Positions 1 to 9,677 are shown, counted from the stretch's first letter. The stretch: 64,000 nucleotides of DNA from GCA-001735895 sp964651385 (GCA_964651385.1 CAZYYM010000003.1:1-64000); one strand, 5' to 3'. Notes: a model not told the origin generated them from the sequence alone. Numbers and translations: made by a program.

Positions 1-37
1 ACACATATGAACATGATCCCTCATCAAATGGCCCTCC

Positions 38-1239
38 TCAATTGCAATACCTTGCACCGTAGGCACGGGCAAAATCAGCATCTACGCTAATCGCCTGCCT
101 AAAGAATTCAGCTGCCTCGATCCTTCCTTCTTTGGTGCGGCGAGCTGAAGAAATTTGACCTTGCAGGAACAGGTCGTAGGCCTCGAAACTTTTAGTCGCA
201 CTGTTTGTAAGCTGTCGTTGCTCGTCACCGGTGAGCTGAATCGAAAGGATCGAAACTATTCTCTCCGTGATTTCATCTTGCACAGCGAATACATCGATCA
301 GTTCGCGATCATATCTCTCAGCCCACAATTGATGGCCATTGTTCGTGTCGATAAGTTGAGCAGTGATGCGGATTTGAGTACCCGCCTTTCGAACGCTTCC
401 CTCCAATAAATATTTAACACCAAGCTCCTTGCCTATATCCTGAACCTTTGTCGAAGTGTTTCTATAGGTGAAAGACGAATTTCGCGAAATCACATTGAGC
501 TTACTCAGTTGTGACAAGTCAGTAATAATGTCTTCCGAGATTCCATCACTGAAATAAATCTGGCTGGGATCATCGCTCAAATTCAAAAAAGGTAATACAG
601 CAACTGATGGTTTATCGGTTAGCGAAAACGCCATTCGTCCCGGCGAAGCGGGTTTCTCTCGAATTTGCCAGGGATCAAACCAATAGGCAACAGCCACTGA
701 AACTGCCAGCGTCAAAATGCTTGCTGCCACTACTATCCGAGGCGAGCGAATTGTTCTAGTGAATCGATTGTTTTGATCCGGATAAGGTATCGATGCACCT
801 CGTCTAAGACTGACTCGGTAAACCCGAACCGGGTAGTCGAAACCCTTCAGGCATTGCTCACCGATGTCTTCAAGATCAAAAGGTAAACGTTTTGAGAGTG
901 CCTCGTGAATAGCACCAGTGATACACAACCCGCCAGAATCAGCCAACTGTTCGATCCGCTGAGCCAGCACAATACCAGCTCCAGTGGCTGTATTATTGGC
1001 AATAATCACCTCGCCCATGGCGATACCGACTCTAATCTCCGGTTTCAAATCATCTTCAATAGTTGAAATTATGCCACTATGGCTAGTTTGAAACGACAGT
1101 GCTGCGGACACCGCCCTGGAAGGCCGCTTGAACTCGGTCCGAATACTGATTTATTGTATTGCTAAAGCGATTAAAAGCGTCTTGAATCCGTTCGTGAGCG
1201 AGATGTTCATCTATTAAAAGCGGCATTATTGTCTGTCAT
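38..1239 (-). pseudogene. Decayed class III adenylate/guanylate cyclase with TolB-like and TPR region
   Basis: The open part (38-1111, 357 codons) holds the second half of a class III cyclase catalytic domain (IRVGIAMGEVII, then LAQRIEQLADSGGLCITG), a membrane segment near residues 125-145, a TolB-like domain (SVAVLPFLNLSDDPSQIYFSDG is split here as SVAVLPF and SDGISEDI), and the start of a TPR region. Upstream, another frame from the ATG at 1226 reads LIDEHLAHERIQDAFNRFSN, the usual N-terminal part of the catalytic domain, and the frame of the main ORF extends back as EFKRPSRAVSAALSFQ. The two parts join with about 14 core residues missing and a frame change. A good ribosome site (GGAGGA, about 1248-1253) lies before a third frame starting at 1239. 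The ORF stops at 38 inside the TPR region. Several lesions make a working cyclase unlikely; cAMP signalling is therefore only ancestral. Confidence 0.75.
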
Positions 1240-1266
1240 ATTTTAGTTCCTCCTGATTAGCCACAA

Positions 1267-1575
1267 TTAAATCACCTCTCTCTCGGTCAAGTGCTTCAGC
1301 GGCACCATACGCTTGTGTAAAACACCGAGCACAACCATTCGTTGCTCATGTACCATGTAATAAATAACATGACTGGCATGGGGAAAACTCAATACGCCCT
1401 TCTCGACCTCCTGCCTGACCCTGCCAAGGGTAGGAGTTTCAGCAAGCAGGCAAATGGTTTGTCGAAGATCCGATAGATACTTTTTTGACTGCGCAACACC
1501 CCATTGCTTTAAAGTAAATCTCCGAATTTCAATCAGATCAGACTGAGCATCTGGGGTTAAGTGATAATTTGACAC
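1267..1575 (-). CDS. parE: RelE/ParE-family toxin
   Basis: A 102-aa protein with the ParE/RelE-type fold pattern: N-terminal YHLTPDAQSDLIEI helix, RQTICLLAETPTLGR, and the C-terminal strands HVIYYMVHEQRMVVLGVLHK. ParE-type toxins poison DNA gyrase and RelE-type toxins cleave mRNA; the sequence alone does not separate these, although the ...PTLGRVRQEVEKGVLSF... layout is more ParE-like. It lies directly downstream of the antitoxin, with the antitoxin stop and toxin start sharing position 1575, so the pair is translationally coupled. Length is normal for the family and no lesion is visible. Confidence 0.85.
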   Translation of the reverse strand: MSNYHLTPDAQSDLIEIRRFTLKQWGVAQSKKYLSDLRQTICLLAETPTLGRVRQEVEKGVLSFPHASHVIYYMVHEQRMVVLGVLHKRMVPLKHLTEREVI

Positions 1576-1835
1576 TAGTCGAATTGGCCAGCCTCTAGTG
1601 CATCATAAAAGGTATCGCCGTCGACAGTATTGCCTGCTTCGATATCGGTTCTGGCCTGAGCGGCTCTCGATTGTAACAATCGCAGCTTAAGTGTCTCGAT
1701 GCTTTCGTACTCGTCCATGGAGATAACAACGGCAACCGGTTTCCCGTTTTTGTTAATCTGAATTGGGGCACGCTGCGCTTTTAGCAACATATCGCCAAAT
1801 TGCGTTTTGGCATCATTAGCGGAAAGTGCGTCCAT
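1575..1835 (-). CDS. Phd/YefM-family antitoxin
   Basis: An 86-aa protein with the Phd/YefM N-terminal DNA-binding region (LSANDAKTQFGDMLLKAQRAPIQI, here residues 4-27) followed by NGKPVAVVISMDEYES. The C-terminal tail (residues 50-86) is acidic, as expected for the toxin-neutralising segment of these antitoxins. It is the first gene of the pair with the ParE-like toxin and is probably autoregulated from the promoter just upstream. Confidence 0.88.
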   Translation of the reverse strand: MDALSANDAKTQFGDMLLKAQRAPIQINKNGKPVAVVISMDEYESIETLKLRLLQSRAAQARTDIEAGNTVDGDTFYDALEAGQFD

Positions 1836-1870
1836 CGCATACTACCTCAATATTGTCGAACGATTTGATC

Positions 1871-1900
1871 ATTATAAGCGAATCGATCGCTAACTATCAA
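1871..1900 (-). promoter_or_regulatory. Sigma-70 promoter and likely operator of the toxin-antitoxin pair
   Basis: On the minus strand, TTGATA (1900-1895) and TATAAT (1876-1871) are separated by 18 bp. An imperfect palindrome, GCGATCGATTCGC (1890-1878), fills the spacer, a usual place for antitoxin autorepression. The transcript would start about 30 bases before the antitoxin ATG. Inferred from sequence only. Confidence 0.6.
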
Positions 1901-1996
1901 AATAATTTCATTAAAACGACTGAAATACTACATTATTGAGGTTCAACAAATCGTACAAATTGCACCATACTGCTTTAGCTTCTCGATCATTTTTTG

Positions 1997-2472
1997 ATGG
2001 GGAACAAGGATATGACCAGTCTCAAATTGGGAGATATCCAGATAGATCGCATCGTCGAAATGACTCTGCCGTTTGAAACGCTTGCGAATTTTTTTCCTGA
2101 TTCCCATCAAGACCAAATAGACTGGTGCAAGCAGTTTTTTAAACCCTGGGCTCTATGTCCACAAACTGGAAAAATTATTCTGGTAGTGCAATCTTAAGGT
2201 CATTCACCCGGACACGTAGCCGTTGATATGTGTTCTGCTGAGAAAGAGGCTGTCATGTGCGGAGATTTAATACATAGCCCGATCAATGTGCTTTTCCCGA
2301 ATGGAATGCCTCATCAGACGATAACCCGGCACAAGCGGCTAAAACTCGGCGAAAGTTTCTGGCTGATAGTTGTGATAGAGAACGTTTGGTGATGACAGCA
2401 CACTTTCCCGAGCCTTCGACTGGGTTTATTGTAGAGGCAGGTGATGCCTTTCGGTTTATTCCATCTGATTAG
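1997..2472 (+). pseudogene. Remnant of an MBL-fold metallo-hydrolase
   Basis: The first frame (ATG 1997 or 2012, stop near 2197) begins MTSLKLGDIQIDRIVEMTLPF, typical of the N terminus of MBL-fold hydrolases. From about 2200 a different frame reads GHSPGHVAVDMCSAEKEA and then CGDLIHSPI. Near 2290 a one-base change is needed to continue as FPEWNASSDDNPAQAAKT and on to VMTAHFPEPSTGFIVEAGDA, ending at TAG 2470-2472. The central part with the HxHxDH metal site is missing. The product therefore cannot be active. It sits next to the toxin-antitoxin pair and the cyclase pseudogene, so the first 2.5 kb looks like eroded accessory DNA. Confidence 0.8.
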
Positions 2473-2505
2473 AGTTTTTGCCTGGTTTGACGATTTATCT
2501 GATAG

Positions 2506-4434
2506 TTATAACTTAGCTGCAAACGCCGTTACTTCATCAATTTCAGAACTAAACTGCATCGCCGGTAAACTATCAATCATCGCCTTGCCATAAGATTTGC
2601 TATTCAGACGATTATCGCATAAAACAACAATACCCCGATCATTGACATCACGAATCAACCGGCCAACGCCCTGTCGTAAACTGATAGTTGTTTCGGGAAT
2701 CTGTACATCCATAAACGCATTACCGCCCTGGCTATTGACTAGTTGAAGTCTTTTTTTGTAGACCGGGTCCTGCGGCGATTTAAAAGGTAGTTTGTCGATG
2801 ATGACACAGCGTAATTGATCGCCTTTAACGTCAACACCCTCCCAGAAACTGCTGGTGCCTAACAGAACGCCCCTACTGGATTTCATATATTGGTGTAGCA
2901 ATTCACTGCGTTGATATTCACCCTGTATAAATAACGGGTTATCAATCTTGCTGTGTAGATACTCCGCCGTCCAACTCAGCATTCGGTAACTGGTGAAGAG
3001 GATAAAACAATAGCCATCGGTTGCTTTGATCAGCTCGCAACATCGTTGGCCAAACAGCCTGGCATAGTCCCGATCCGATGGATCGGGTAAATCATCAGGC
3101 ACAAAAAGCATGGCCTGAGTCGGGTAATCAAAAGGGCTATCGAAACTACTTGCTTCTATACCACCCAACCCCATTCTATCGCTATAGTATTTAAACGATT
3201 GTTGAGAGCTTAAGGTCGCGGAAGTAAAAAAAACCGATTCGAAAGACGACTGGTCAAGTTGTTGTCGAAACTGATCACCCACTTCTAATGGAGATAACAT
3301 GAGTCTGAAACTCCGCTCATTCCATTCATACCAGTTAACCTGAGAATCGTCGGGGCTAAGAAACTGAACCAAAGATTGCTCAGAAGATTCTAACCGACGA
3401 AAGCAGCTAGCGAGGTCTTTACCTCTGCTAACTAGTGGTTCCAGACTTTCACGTAACCCTTCAAAAGCGCTCTGTAAAATCTCTACCGCCTGTTTTATCT
3501 GCGGTGCAAATTGAATTCGCGACCAATCTGACTTTTGCGGAAACTGTCCTAATACCAGGCGAAAGTCTGCAGCTGATTTTAGTAGCCGATCTGCAGGTAT
3601 CTGCAATTGTTTAGAATCTGCAGCCTCAGATAATTCAGCATCAATCATGTCTCGGCACAAGTATTCTAATTGACGCATACTGAATTGATCGCCGTAAAAG
3701 TGACTGGCGACATCGGGTAACTGATGGGCTTCGTCAAAAATCAAGACATCGGCTTCGGGTAAAATCTCTCCAAAACCTTCCTGTTTTAAGTTTAGATCAG
3801 AAAAATACAGGTGATGATTGATAACGACTATGTCGGAATCTAATGCCTTTTTACGAGCTTTGGAGACGAAGCAGTTATCAAATTCGGGGCAATCACTGCC
3901 CAAACAATTGTCTGCGTTAGACGTCGCATAAAACCACAAGCGATCATTTTCTGGTACCGCCGAAAATTCGCTGATATCACCTGTGACCGTTTGCAGGGAC
4001 CATTCAGACAACGCTGCAAAAAGCGATGCCATTTCGCGTTTTTGAAACTGCTTTTGATGTTTGTGCAGATTGATACGGTGCGGACAGCAGTAGTTACTTC
4101 TACCTTTAAGCAATGCTGTCTTTCTGGCATTGACAATAGTTTTTCGGATTAACGGAATATCTTTGAAGTACAGTTGATCCTGTAAATTCTTCGTACCGGT
4201 CGAAATAACTACTTTCTTATCACTTAAAAATACAGGAACAAGGTAGGCAAATGATTTGCCTATTCCAGTGCTGGCTTCAATGATATGGTTCTGTTTCTTT
4301 TCTATGCAATCGCTAATTAGCTCCGCCATATGCAGTTGACTATCACGTGCGCAAAAATCGGCAATCTGCTCGCGGATAATGCCATCAACACCGAGTACCG
4401 CTTTGACATCCAGATCACTGGCTAACTTAGTCAT
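2506..4434 (-). CDS. DinG/YoaA-type ATP-dependent DNA helicase (XPD-like, Fe-S)
   Basis: A 642-aa superfamily 2 helicase. Walker A is EASTGIGKS (residues 53-61) and Walker B is DEAH (234-237). Cysteines at 116/117, 177, 182 and 188 lie between these motifs, in the place of the 4Fe-4S domain of DinG/XPD helicases. The C-terminal half has SATLSSQQSF, LLGTSSFWEGVDV and the motif VI-like RQGVGRLIRD. Such enzymes unwind 5'-3' and act on R-loops, stalled forks and damaged DNA. The length fits YoaA better than the longer DinG of E. coli. The lipoprotein gene upstream ends 6 bp before its ATG, suggesting cotranscription. Confidence 0.88.
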   Translation of the reverse strand: MTKLASDLDVKAVLGVDGIIREQIADFCARDSQLHMAELISDCIEKKQNHIIEASTGIGKSFAYLVPVFLSDKKVVISTGTKNLQDQLYFKDIPLIRKTIVNARKTALLKGRSNYCCPHRINLHKHQKQFQKREMASLFAALSEWSLQTVTGDISEFSAVPENDRLWFYATSNADNCLGSDCPEFDNCFVSKARKKALDSDIVVINHHLYFSDLNLKQEGFGEILPEADVLIFDEAHQLPDVASHFYGDQFSMRQLEYLCRDMIDAELSEAADSKQLQIPADRLLKSAADFRLVLGQFPQKSDWSRIQFAPQIKQAVEILQSAFEGLRESLEPLVSRGKDLASCFRRLESSEQSLVQFLSPDDSQVNWYEWNERSFRLMLSPLEVGDQFRQQLDQSSFESVFFTSATLSSQQSFKYYSDRMGLGGIEASSFDSPFDYPTQAMLFVPDDLPDPSDRDYARLFGQRCCELIKATDGYCFILFTSYRMLSWTAEYLHSKIDNPLFIQGEYQRSELLHQYMKSSRGVLLGTSSFWEGVDVKGDQLRCVIIDKLPFKSPQDPVYKKRLQLVNSQGGNAFMDVQIPETTISLRQGVGRLIRDVNDRGIVVLCDNRLNSKSYGKAMIDSLPAMQFSSEIDEVTAFAAKL

Positions 4435-4440
4435 GTTTGG

Positions 4441-4836
4441 TTATCTGTTCGCGCACTGCTGTCTGAGTTTTTGATTTGCACTTTCCAGGTCATCAACCGG
4501 ATTGCTATAGCTTAGCGAACGTTCAAGCATAGCCAGGCATTTTTCATAATTTTTTTCCTGCCAGTAACTTAGCGCCAGATAATGCCAACTTACGGCATCT
4601 CGAGGCTTAATTTTGATAGCGCGTTGAAGAAATTCAATTGACGCTCTGCTGTTATCAGCCGCAAGGGCATTGATTGCCTTGCGTTGTAGTTCGGCCACCG
4701 GTCCCGTTACCGATTGGCTACTAACCGGTTGCAGCTGGTATCGATTACCTGGACGGGATGATAGCGCGCAGGAACTAACGAGCAGAACTAAAATCATCCA
4801 GCCCGCATACATGAGTTTCGCATTATGTCCTGTCAT
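4441..4836 (-). CDS. TPR-containing lipoprotein
   Basis: The start at 4836 follows the PBP1B stop after one base (TAA A ATG) and gives 131 aa; a longer in-frame start at 4947 would overlap PBP1B by 110 bp and is unlikely. The N terminus is a hydrophobic signal ending in a lipobox-like LLVSSC, so the protein is probably a lipoprotein. The rest has about two TPR units (AVSWHYLALSYWQEKNYEKC). It sits between PBP1B and the helicase. A partner role for a peptidoglycan synthase, like the lipoproteins that activate class A PBPs, is possible from its position but unproven. Confidence 0.75.
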   Translation of the reverse strand: MTGHNAKLMYAGWMILVLLVSSCALSSRPGNRYQLQPVSSQSVTGPVAELQRKAINALAADNSRASIEFLQRAIKIKPRDAVSWHYLALSYWQEKNYEKCLAMLERSLSYSNPVDDLESANQKLRQQCANR

Positions 4837-4837
4837 T

Positions 4838-7102
4838 TTATGGCTCACAGCTGGATTGTTTTCCAGGAATTTGATCTTTTCTAAAGGGTAACAGAACGCT
4901 ATCGCGGCAATCGTTTCTCGACAGCATCCCATTGAAACGATTGACATGCCGCCAGACTAGATGGTCATCGTAGGTGAGTTTGAATGAATCGAAACCTTTT
5001 GCAGCCATTATATCCGCCCAGACGCGTAACGCACCTGATGAACCGGTTAAATTAGTTGGTTTGTTATCGTCCCGACCCAACCAGACAACGGTTAACAGAC
5101 GGTCAGTAAAACCACTAAACCATGAATCTCGGGTGTCGTTTGTAGTCCCTGTTTTACCAGCCAATGTTTTCTCGCCGAAACGTTGCTTTAAATATTCAGC
5201 GGTACCCTCTTCTGCTACTCCTATCAGTGCGCGCTGCACCTGCATCATCGTCGATTGGTCAAATAATTTCAAAGAATCGATCGGTTTACTGGTTAAAACC
5301 CGATTTTTAGAGTCGGTCACCCGTCGAATGCTGGTCAAAGGTGTAAAATAGCCGTTGTTGGCAAGCACTTGATACATTTGTGCGACTTCAAATGCCGACA
5401 TCGCAGTCGTACCTAACAATAACGAAGGATAAATAATATCGTGTTTTAGCAGGTGAATTTTTTCCAGATTTCTGGATAAACGCTCTAATCCGCCATTCAC
5501 CCCAAGATTTACGAATGGCAGGTTATAGGATTTGACGAAGGCCTGATACAAAGTCATCCGACCGTGTACTTTCCGGTCGTAATTACGAGGTTCCCAGATA
5601 TTGCCGTCCGATTGCTTAATCCGGACAGGTTTGTCGTCAACCAGTGTTGCCAGCGAGATCTGGCCAGATTCGAGCAGGCTGTACAACAATAAGGGCTTAA
5701 CCAATGATCCAATAGGACGCTGCGCTAATACAGCGCGGTTGAAACCGGGAAAGTCGGCATTTCGACCGCTGACGAGCGCTTGTATATCGCCATTAAGATA
5801 GTCTGCCATAATCACCGCTGCCTGCAGTTCATCCTGCCCAAACCGCTGCAAGCCGTGCTCGAGACCCTGTTCCAGTTGACGTTGAACGAGCGGGTCAAAT
5901 GGTGTAAATATTCGCAGACCTCTGGCAGAGAGCTCCGCCGATGAATAACTGGATTTAAGTTGGCGTTTAACCAGGTCGAGATAAGCTGGAAAAGGGTTAA
6001 CGGCCGGAAGCCGATTCACTGTACCAAGCGGCCTCCGGATGAAATCGTCATAACTGGCCTCGCCTATGATGCCGTGATCGCGCATGATACGTAGTATCAG
6101 GTCACGCCGCTGCCTGCTCTCTGTTGGGTGATTAATCGGGTTATAGCGAGTTGGTCCTTTCACCATGCCTACCAGCATGGCCAATTTATCGGTGCTAAGA
6201 TGGCCAACCGTTTGTTTGAACAGCATGCGGCTCGCTTGCGCAAAACCATGAACCGATATATTATTTTGCTGAAGCAAAAAAACTTCATTAATATATGCGG
6301 TTAATATTGTTTTCTTGCTGAAGCGTATTTCCAGCAACAATGCCATAAAGGCTTCATTTATTTTTCGGATCAATGAGCGTTCCGGTGTCAGGAACAGGTT
6401 TTTAGCGAGTTGTTGTGTCAGCGTACTGCCACCCTGGACAGTTTTCCCTGCTTTCACATTAGCCAGAAATGCACGCCCTATGGAGAATGGATTTACGCCG
6501 AAGTGCTCATAAAACTGGCGATCTTCCACTGCAATCAGAATATCGATTAATTTCTGAGGTATTTCAGAAGCCGTCAATAAACTGCGATCTTCACCATTGC
6601 CCGGGTGATAACTGCCGATAATGACGGGTGGCAGACGTAGTAATTCGAGAGTGCTTTGGTTATCCAGATTGATAATACGCTGAATGCGATGGGCAGAAAA
6701 ATCAATACGGACATGGTGTGCCGGTTCAATCTGTTCACTGAATTCAAATTCACGGCTATGTAATTCGAGGCCACTTCCCTGAATTCGATACTGTCCTGCC
6801 AGTGGTGTTGTAGCTACCGACTGATAGGTTGAAAGGCCGAGCTCATAAATTAATGAATCGCGATCAATCCGATATCCCTTGAATAGCTCTAGTGGACGCG
6901 CATAGACACGGGAAGGTATGGCCCAGGCACCCTCGTCAAACCTATCACTGACCATGTAATTTAGATAGGATATATACGCTGCAAATACGACCAGCAGAGA
7001 AATGCCAAGCCACATCAACAGGCGGCGAACTTCTGTAATAGCGATCGACGTCTGTTGTTTTGATTTTGACCGGGCTTTAGATCTCGACTTCTTTCTAGCC
7101 AT
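4838..7102 (-). CDS. mrcB: Penicillin-binding protein 1B (bifunctional transglycosylase/transpeptidase)
   Basis: A 754-aa class A PBP. A basic cytoplasmic tail (RKKSRSKARSKSK) and one membrane anchor (residues about 28-48) are followed by the UB2H-like region. The GT51 glycosyltransferase domain has the catalytic EDRQFYEHFG (E193) and GGSTLTQQLAKNL. The transpeptidase domain has SLVK (active Ser466), SYN (525-527) and KTGTT (650-654). It polymerises lipid II and crosslinks peptidoglycan in the periplasm. The domain order and length fit MrcB. It heads a small minus-strand group with the TPR lipoprotein and the DinG-like helicase. Confidence 0.95.
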   Translation of the reverse strand: MARKKSRSKARSKSKQQTSIAITEVRRLLMWLGISLLVVFAAYISYLNYMVSDRFDEGAWAIPSRVYARPLELFKGYRIDRDSLIYELGLSTYQSVATTPLAGQYRIQGSGLELHSREFEFSEQIEPAHHVRIDFSAHRIQRIINLDNQSTLELLRLPPVIIGSYHPGNGEDRSLLTASEIPQKLIDILIAVEDRQFYEHFGVNPFSIGRAFLANVKAGKTVQGGSTLTQQLAKNLFLTPERSLIRKINEAFMALLLEIRFSKKTILTAYINEVFLLQQNNISVHGFAQASRMLFKQTVGHLSTDKLAMLVGMVKGPTRYNPINHPTESRQRRDLILRIMRDHGIIGEASYDDFIRRPLGTVNRLPAVNPFPAYLDLVKRQLKSSYSSAELSARGLRIFTPFDPLVQRQLEQGLEHGLQRFGQDELQAAVIMADYLNGDIQALVSGRNADFPGFNRAVLAQRPIGSLVKPLLLYSLLESGQISLATLVDDKPVRIKQSDGNIWEPRNYDRKVHGRMTLYQAFVKSYNLPFVNLGVNGGLERLSRNLEKIHLLKHDIIYPSLLLGTTAMSAFEVAQMYQVLANNGYFTPLTSIRRVTDSKNRVLTSKPIDSLKLFDQSTMMQVQRALIGVAEEGTAEYLKQRFGEKTLAGKTGTTNDTRDSWFSGFTDRLLTVVWLGRDDNKPTNLTGSSGALRVWADIMAAKGFDSFKLTYDDHLVWRHVNRFNGMLSRNDCRDSVLLPFRKDQIPGKQSSCEP

Positions 7103-7165
7103 TACGAATAGGCTTGCTTACTTAACGCAGCCCGACGCATTTGTATGAATTGAGTTCTCTGCCAC

Positions 7166-8236
7166 TTAAGAATCGTTTGCAATTTCCCGTTTTTCCCGAA
7201 CCGCCTCAGCAAGGTCTCTCAGCAGCTTTTCGGAAGCTTCCCAACCAATACAGGCATCGGTAATGCTTTGGCCAAATGTGAGTTCAGTACCGTCTATGTA
7301 GTCCTGCCGACCTTCTACCAAATGGCTTTCAATCATCACGCCAAAGATATTGCCCTGACCGGTTTTTAACTGGTGCACAATATCCTGACAAACATCCACC
7401 TGCTTTTCGAACTTCTTTGAGCTATTGGCATGACTACAATCGACCATAATCTTAGAGTTAAAGCCACTTGCACCGAGTTTTTCGGCAGCTTCGTTAACGC
7501 TTTCGCGGTCATAGTTCGGTCGGCTACCACCCCTCAGAATAACATGTGAATAGGGATTGCCGGTGGTAACGAATATGGCGGAATGCCCTTTCAATGTTAG
7601 CGACATAAAATTATGCGAGTTTTTCGCGGCACCAATGGCATCTATGGCAATTTGAATGCGTCCATCGGTGCCATTTTTAAATCCGACAGGACAGGAAAGC
7701 CCCGAAGCAAGTTCTCTATGACCTTGACTTTCAGTGGTACGTGCGCCTATCGCTCCCCAGGATACCAGGTCAGATATATATTGCGGGCTGATCAGATCGA
7801 GGTACTCATGGCCGGCCGGGATCCCCATTTCCGAGAGGCTTAACAGTAGCGACCTGGCCATCCGAACGCCCTTGTTGATACGGAAACTGTTATCCAGGTC
7901 GGGGTCGTTAATTAATCCCTTCCAGCCGACTGTCGTCCGTGGCTTTTCAAAGTAAACCCGCATAACGATCAACAAGTCGTCTTTTAGCACCGCCATCAAT
8001 GACTTCAAGCGGTTGGCGTATTCGAGCGCAGCTTTAGTATCGTGGATAGAACAGGGGCCAATAATGACAACTAGACGATCATCCTTGCCATCTAGCACAT
8101 CGTATATGCCCTGTCTCGCATCGTGCACCACCCCGGCCGCATACTCGCTGATAGGAAGATCCATCATCAATTCTTCGGGAGCCAAAATTTCTTTGACATC
8201 CTTGATTCGGACATCTTTGGTTTCATACATTGTCAT
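7166..8236 (-). CDS. aroG: 3-deoxy-7-phosphoheptulonate (DAHP) synthase, class I
   Basis: A 356-aa AroG/AroF/AroH-type enzyme that condenses phosphoenolpyruvate and erythrose 4-phosphate, the first step of the shikimate pathway. Family motifs include VVIIGPCSIHD, MRVYFEKPRTTVGWKGLIND (20 residues), GARTTESQGHRELASGLS and MVDCSHANSSKK, with the metal-binding Cys in GPCS and His in CSHAN. Length matches the feedback-regulated E. coli isozymes; which amino acid inhibits this one cannot be read with confidence. It stands between PBP1B and the PfkB kinase, with a 63-bp gap to PBP1B. Confidence 0.95.
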   Translation of the reverse strand: MTMYETKDVRIKDVKEILAPEELMMDLPISEYAAGVVHDARQGIYDVLDGKDDRLVVIIGPCSIHDTKAALEYANRLKSLMAVLKDDLLIVMRVYFEKPRTTVGWKGLINDPDLDNSFRINKGVRMARSLLLSLSEMGIPAGHEYLDLISPQYISDLVSWGAIGARTTESQGHRELASGLSCPVGFKNGTDGRIQIAIDAIGAAKNSHNFMSLTLKGHSAIFVTTGNPYSHVILRGGSRPNYDRESVNEAAEKLGASGFNSKIMVDCSHANSSKKFEKQVDVCQDIVHQLKTGQGNIFGVMIESHLVEGRQDYIDGTELTFGQSITDACIGWEASEKLLRDLAEAVREKREIANDS

Positions 8237-8304
8237 TATTACGGTCTGCCTTGCAGAAATGATGCATTAAAAAGAAAAGCTGGCTATTTTTGACCATTAA
8301 CTGC

Positions 8305-9306
8305 TTAAATTCCAGAACTAAATCGTTGCAGTAATGCCTGTGTTTCGGTTGCTTCGAGTCTCGGTCCAAACCGAGTGACAATTTTTGACGAGGCCAGGGA
8401 CGCCAGATCGCCAGCCTGTTGATAATTCATGCCTTTGCTGAGTGCATACATAAAGGACCCGGCGAACATATCCCCTGCACCCAGCGTATCGATTGCATCC
8501 ACCGAATGAGGGGCAATTTCGAGTAGTTCCTCACCATCATATACGATAGCGCCCTGCCTACCCCGTGTAATTGCGAATGTTTTCGACAAATTCTTGAGCA
8601 AAGTTATAGTCTCGTTCAATTTTTTGCTTTGCGCCAGCTCATTGGCTTCATCTTCATTGGCAAAAAGTAAATCAACACCGTTACCGATCATTGCTTCCAG
8701 GCCATCCCGAAAATAAAGAACCATATTGGGATCGGAGAGTGTAAGTGCTGTTTTTACCTTTCGCTCGTCGGCGATCTGGCGCACTCTTATAGCGGCATCG
8801 CGAGTACAATCCGCCGTTACCAGATAACCTTCCATATAAGCATACTCGGACTGTGCAATGGCATCTAGATCGATATCGCTATGATCCAGCTCTGCACTTA
8901 CACCGAGAAAAGTGTTCATGCTACGGTCGGCATCGGGAGTCACGAATACAAGGCATTTACCGGTAACGCCGTCCGGCGCCCGATTGATATCGAACTTTGT
9001 ATAAACCCCCGATTTTTTCAGATCATCGGCAAAAAACTGCCCGGTCAGGTCACTGGCTACCCGGCAGTCAAAATGTGCTTTACCACCCATCTGTGCAAGT
9101 GCGATAACCGAATTTGCCGCCGAACCACCGCAGGCCATGCTTTCGTGTGAATCACCCAATTGGCGCATCAAATTTTGCTGGCGGGTTTCATCAATGAGGG
9201 TCATCAGACCCTTTTCAATACCGAGCTCATTAAGCCGAGATTCGTCACTGTGGTATTCAATATCAACCAGCGCATTGCCGATTGCATAAACATCATATTT
9301 CTTCAT
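8305..9306 (-). CDS. PfkB-family carbohydrate/adenosine kinase
   Basis: A ribokinase-superfamily protein of about 333 aa. The start is taken at ATG 9306; a TTG two codons upstream (9312) is also in frame. The C-terminal PfkB signature DTLGAGDMFAGSF carries the catalytic Asp and anion-hole glycines; GGSAANSVIALAQMGG near residue 60 is the N-terminal substrate signature. The overall sequence, including GNALVDIEY and LSDPNMVLYFRD, resembles proteins annotated as adenosine kinase. It would phosphorylate adenosine to AMP using ATP, salvaging adenosine from S-adenosylhomocysteine turnover. Other sugar substrates cannot be ruled out. Confidence 0.85.
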   Translation of the reverse strand: MKKYDVYAIGNALVDIEYHSDESRLNELGIEKGLMTLIDETRQQNLMRQLGDSHESMACGGSAANSVIALAQMGGKAHFDCRVASDLTGQFFADDLKKSGVYTKFDINRAPDGVTGKCLVFVTPDADRSMNTFLGVSAELDHSDIDLDAIAQSEYAYMEGYLVTADCTRDAAIRVRQIADERKVKTALTLSDPNMVLYFRDGLEAMIGNGVDLLFANEDEANELAQSKKLNETITLLKNLSKTFAITRGRQGAIVYDGEELLEIAPHSVDAIDTLGAGDMFAGSFMYALSKGMNYQQAGDLASLASSKIVTRFGPRLEATETQALLQRFSSGI

Positions 9307-9435
9307 TATCAATCACTATATTAATAATATTCAAACAGTTAATCCTATAACTTAATCTAAATTATAGTATAATTTAATAATCTTTTGATTCGACTGTAAA
9401 ACTAAAACTATTTCGTAAAAGTCGGCTGATTTTAC

Positions 9436-9464
9436 TTTGCAAAACGCATGAAAGCAGCTATAAC
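9436..9464 (+). promoter_or_regulatory. Predicted sigma-70 promoter of the 59-aa gene
   Basis: TTTGCA (9436-9441) and TATAAC (9459-9464) are separated by exactly 17 bp on the plus strand. Transcription would begin near 9471, giving a leader of about 27 bases before the ATG at 9498. Confidence 0.5.
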
Positions 9465-9497
9465 ATACTTGTGTAGAACGGACAAGCGGGGGTAAAT

Positions 9498-9677
9498 ATG
9501 ACATACAGAATAGAAACCACCGACCCCATTACCGGTAAAACGCTGGATCAGTTAATGGATATGCCTTATGTTGTCGAAAATATCGATGACGATAGTCTGG
9601 TCATATACTTCGAATCGGAGCAAAATCGGGATGTATATCTAGAAGACCCGACCGAGCATAAGCTCGCTCACTACTAG
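9498..9677 (+). CDS. Small acidic hypothetical protein (59 aa)
   Basis: The reading frame starts with ATG after a purine-rich GGGGG ribosome site and encodes MTYRIETTDPITGKTLDQLM and further to EDPTEHKLAHY. It is strongly acidic in its middle (NIDDDSLVIYFESEQNRDVYLED is split here as NIDDDSLV and YFESEQNRD). No signal peptide, membrane segment or cysteine is present. I do not recognise a family. The predicted promoter upstream and the hairpin terminator downstream frame it as a single-gene unit, which supports it being real. Confidence 0.65.
   Translation: MTYRIETTDPITGKTLDQLMDMPYVVENIDDDSLVIYFESEQNRDVYLEDPTEHKLAHY

Noticed and set aside
4837..4947. A longer 168-aa form of the TPR lipoprotein
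   Set aside because: The extra N terminus lies inside PBP1B and would disrupt the lipoprotein signal, which starts properly at 4836.
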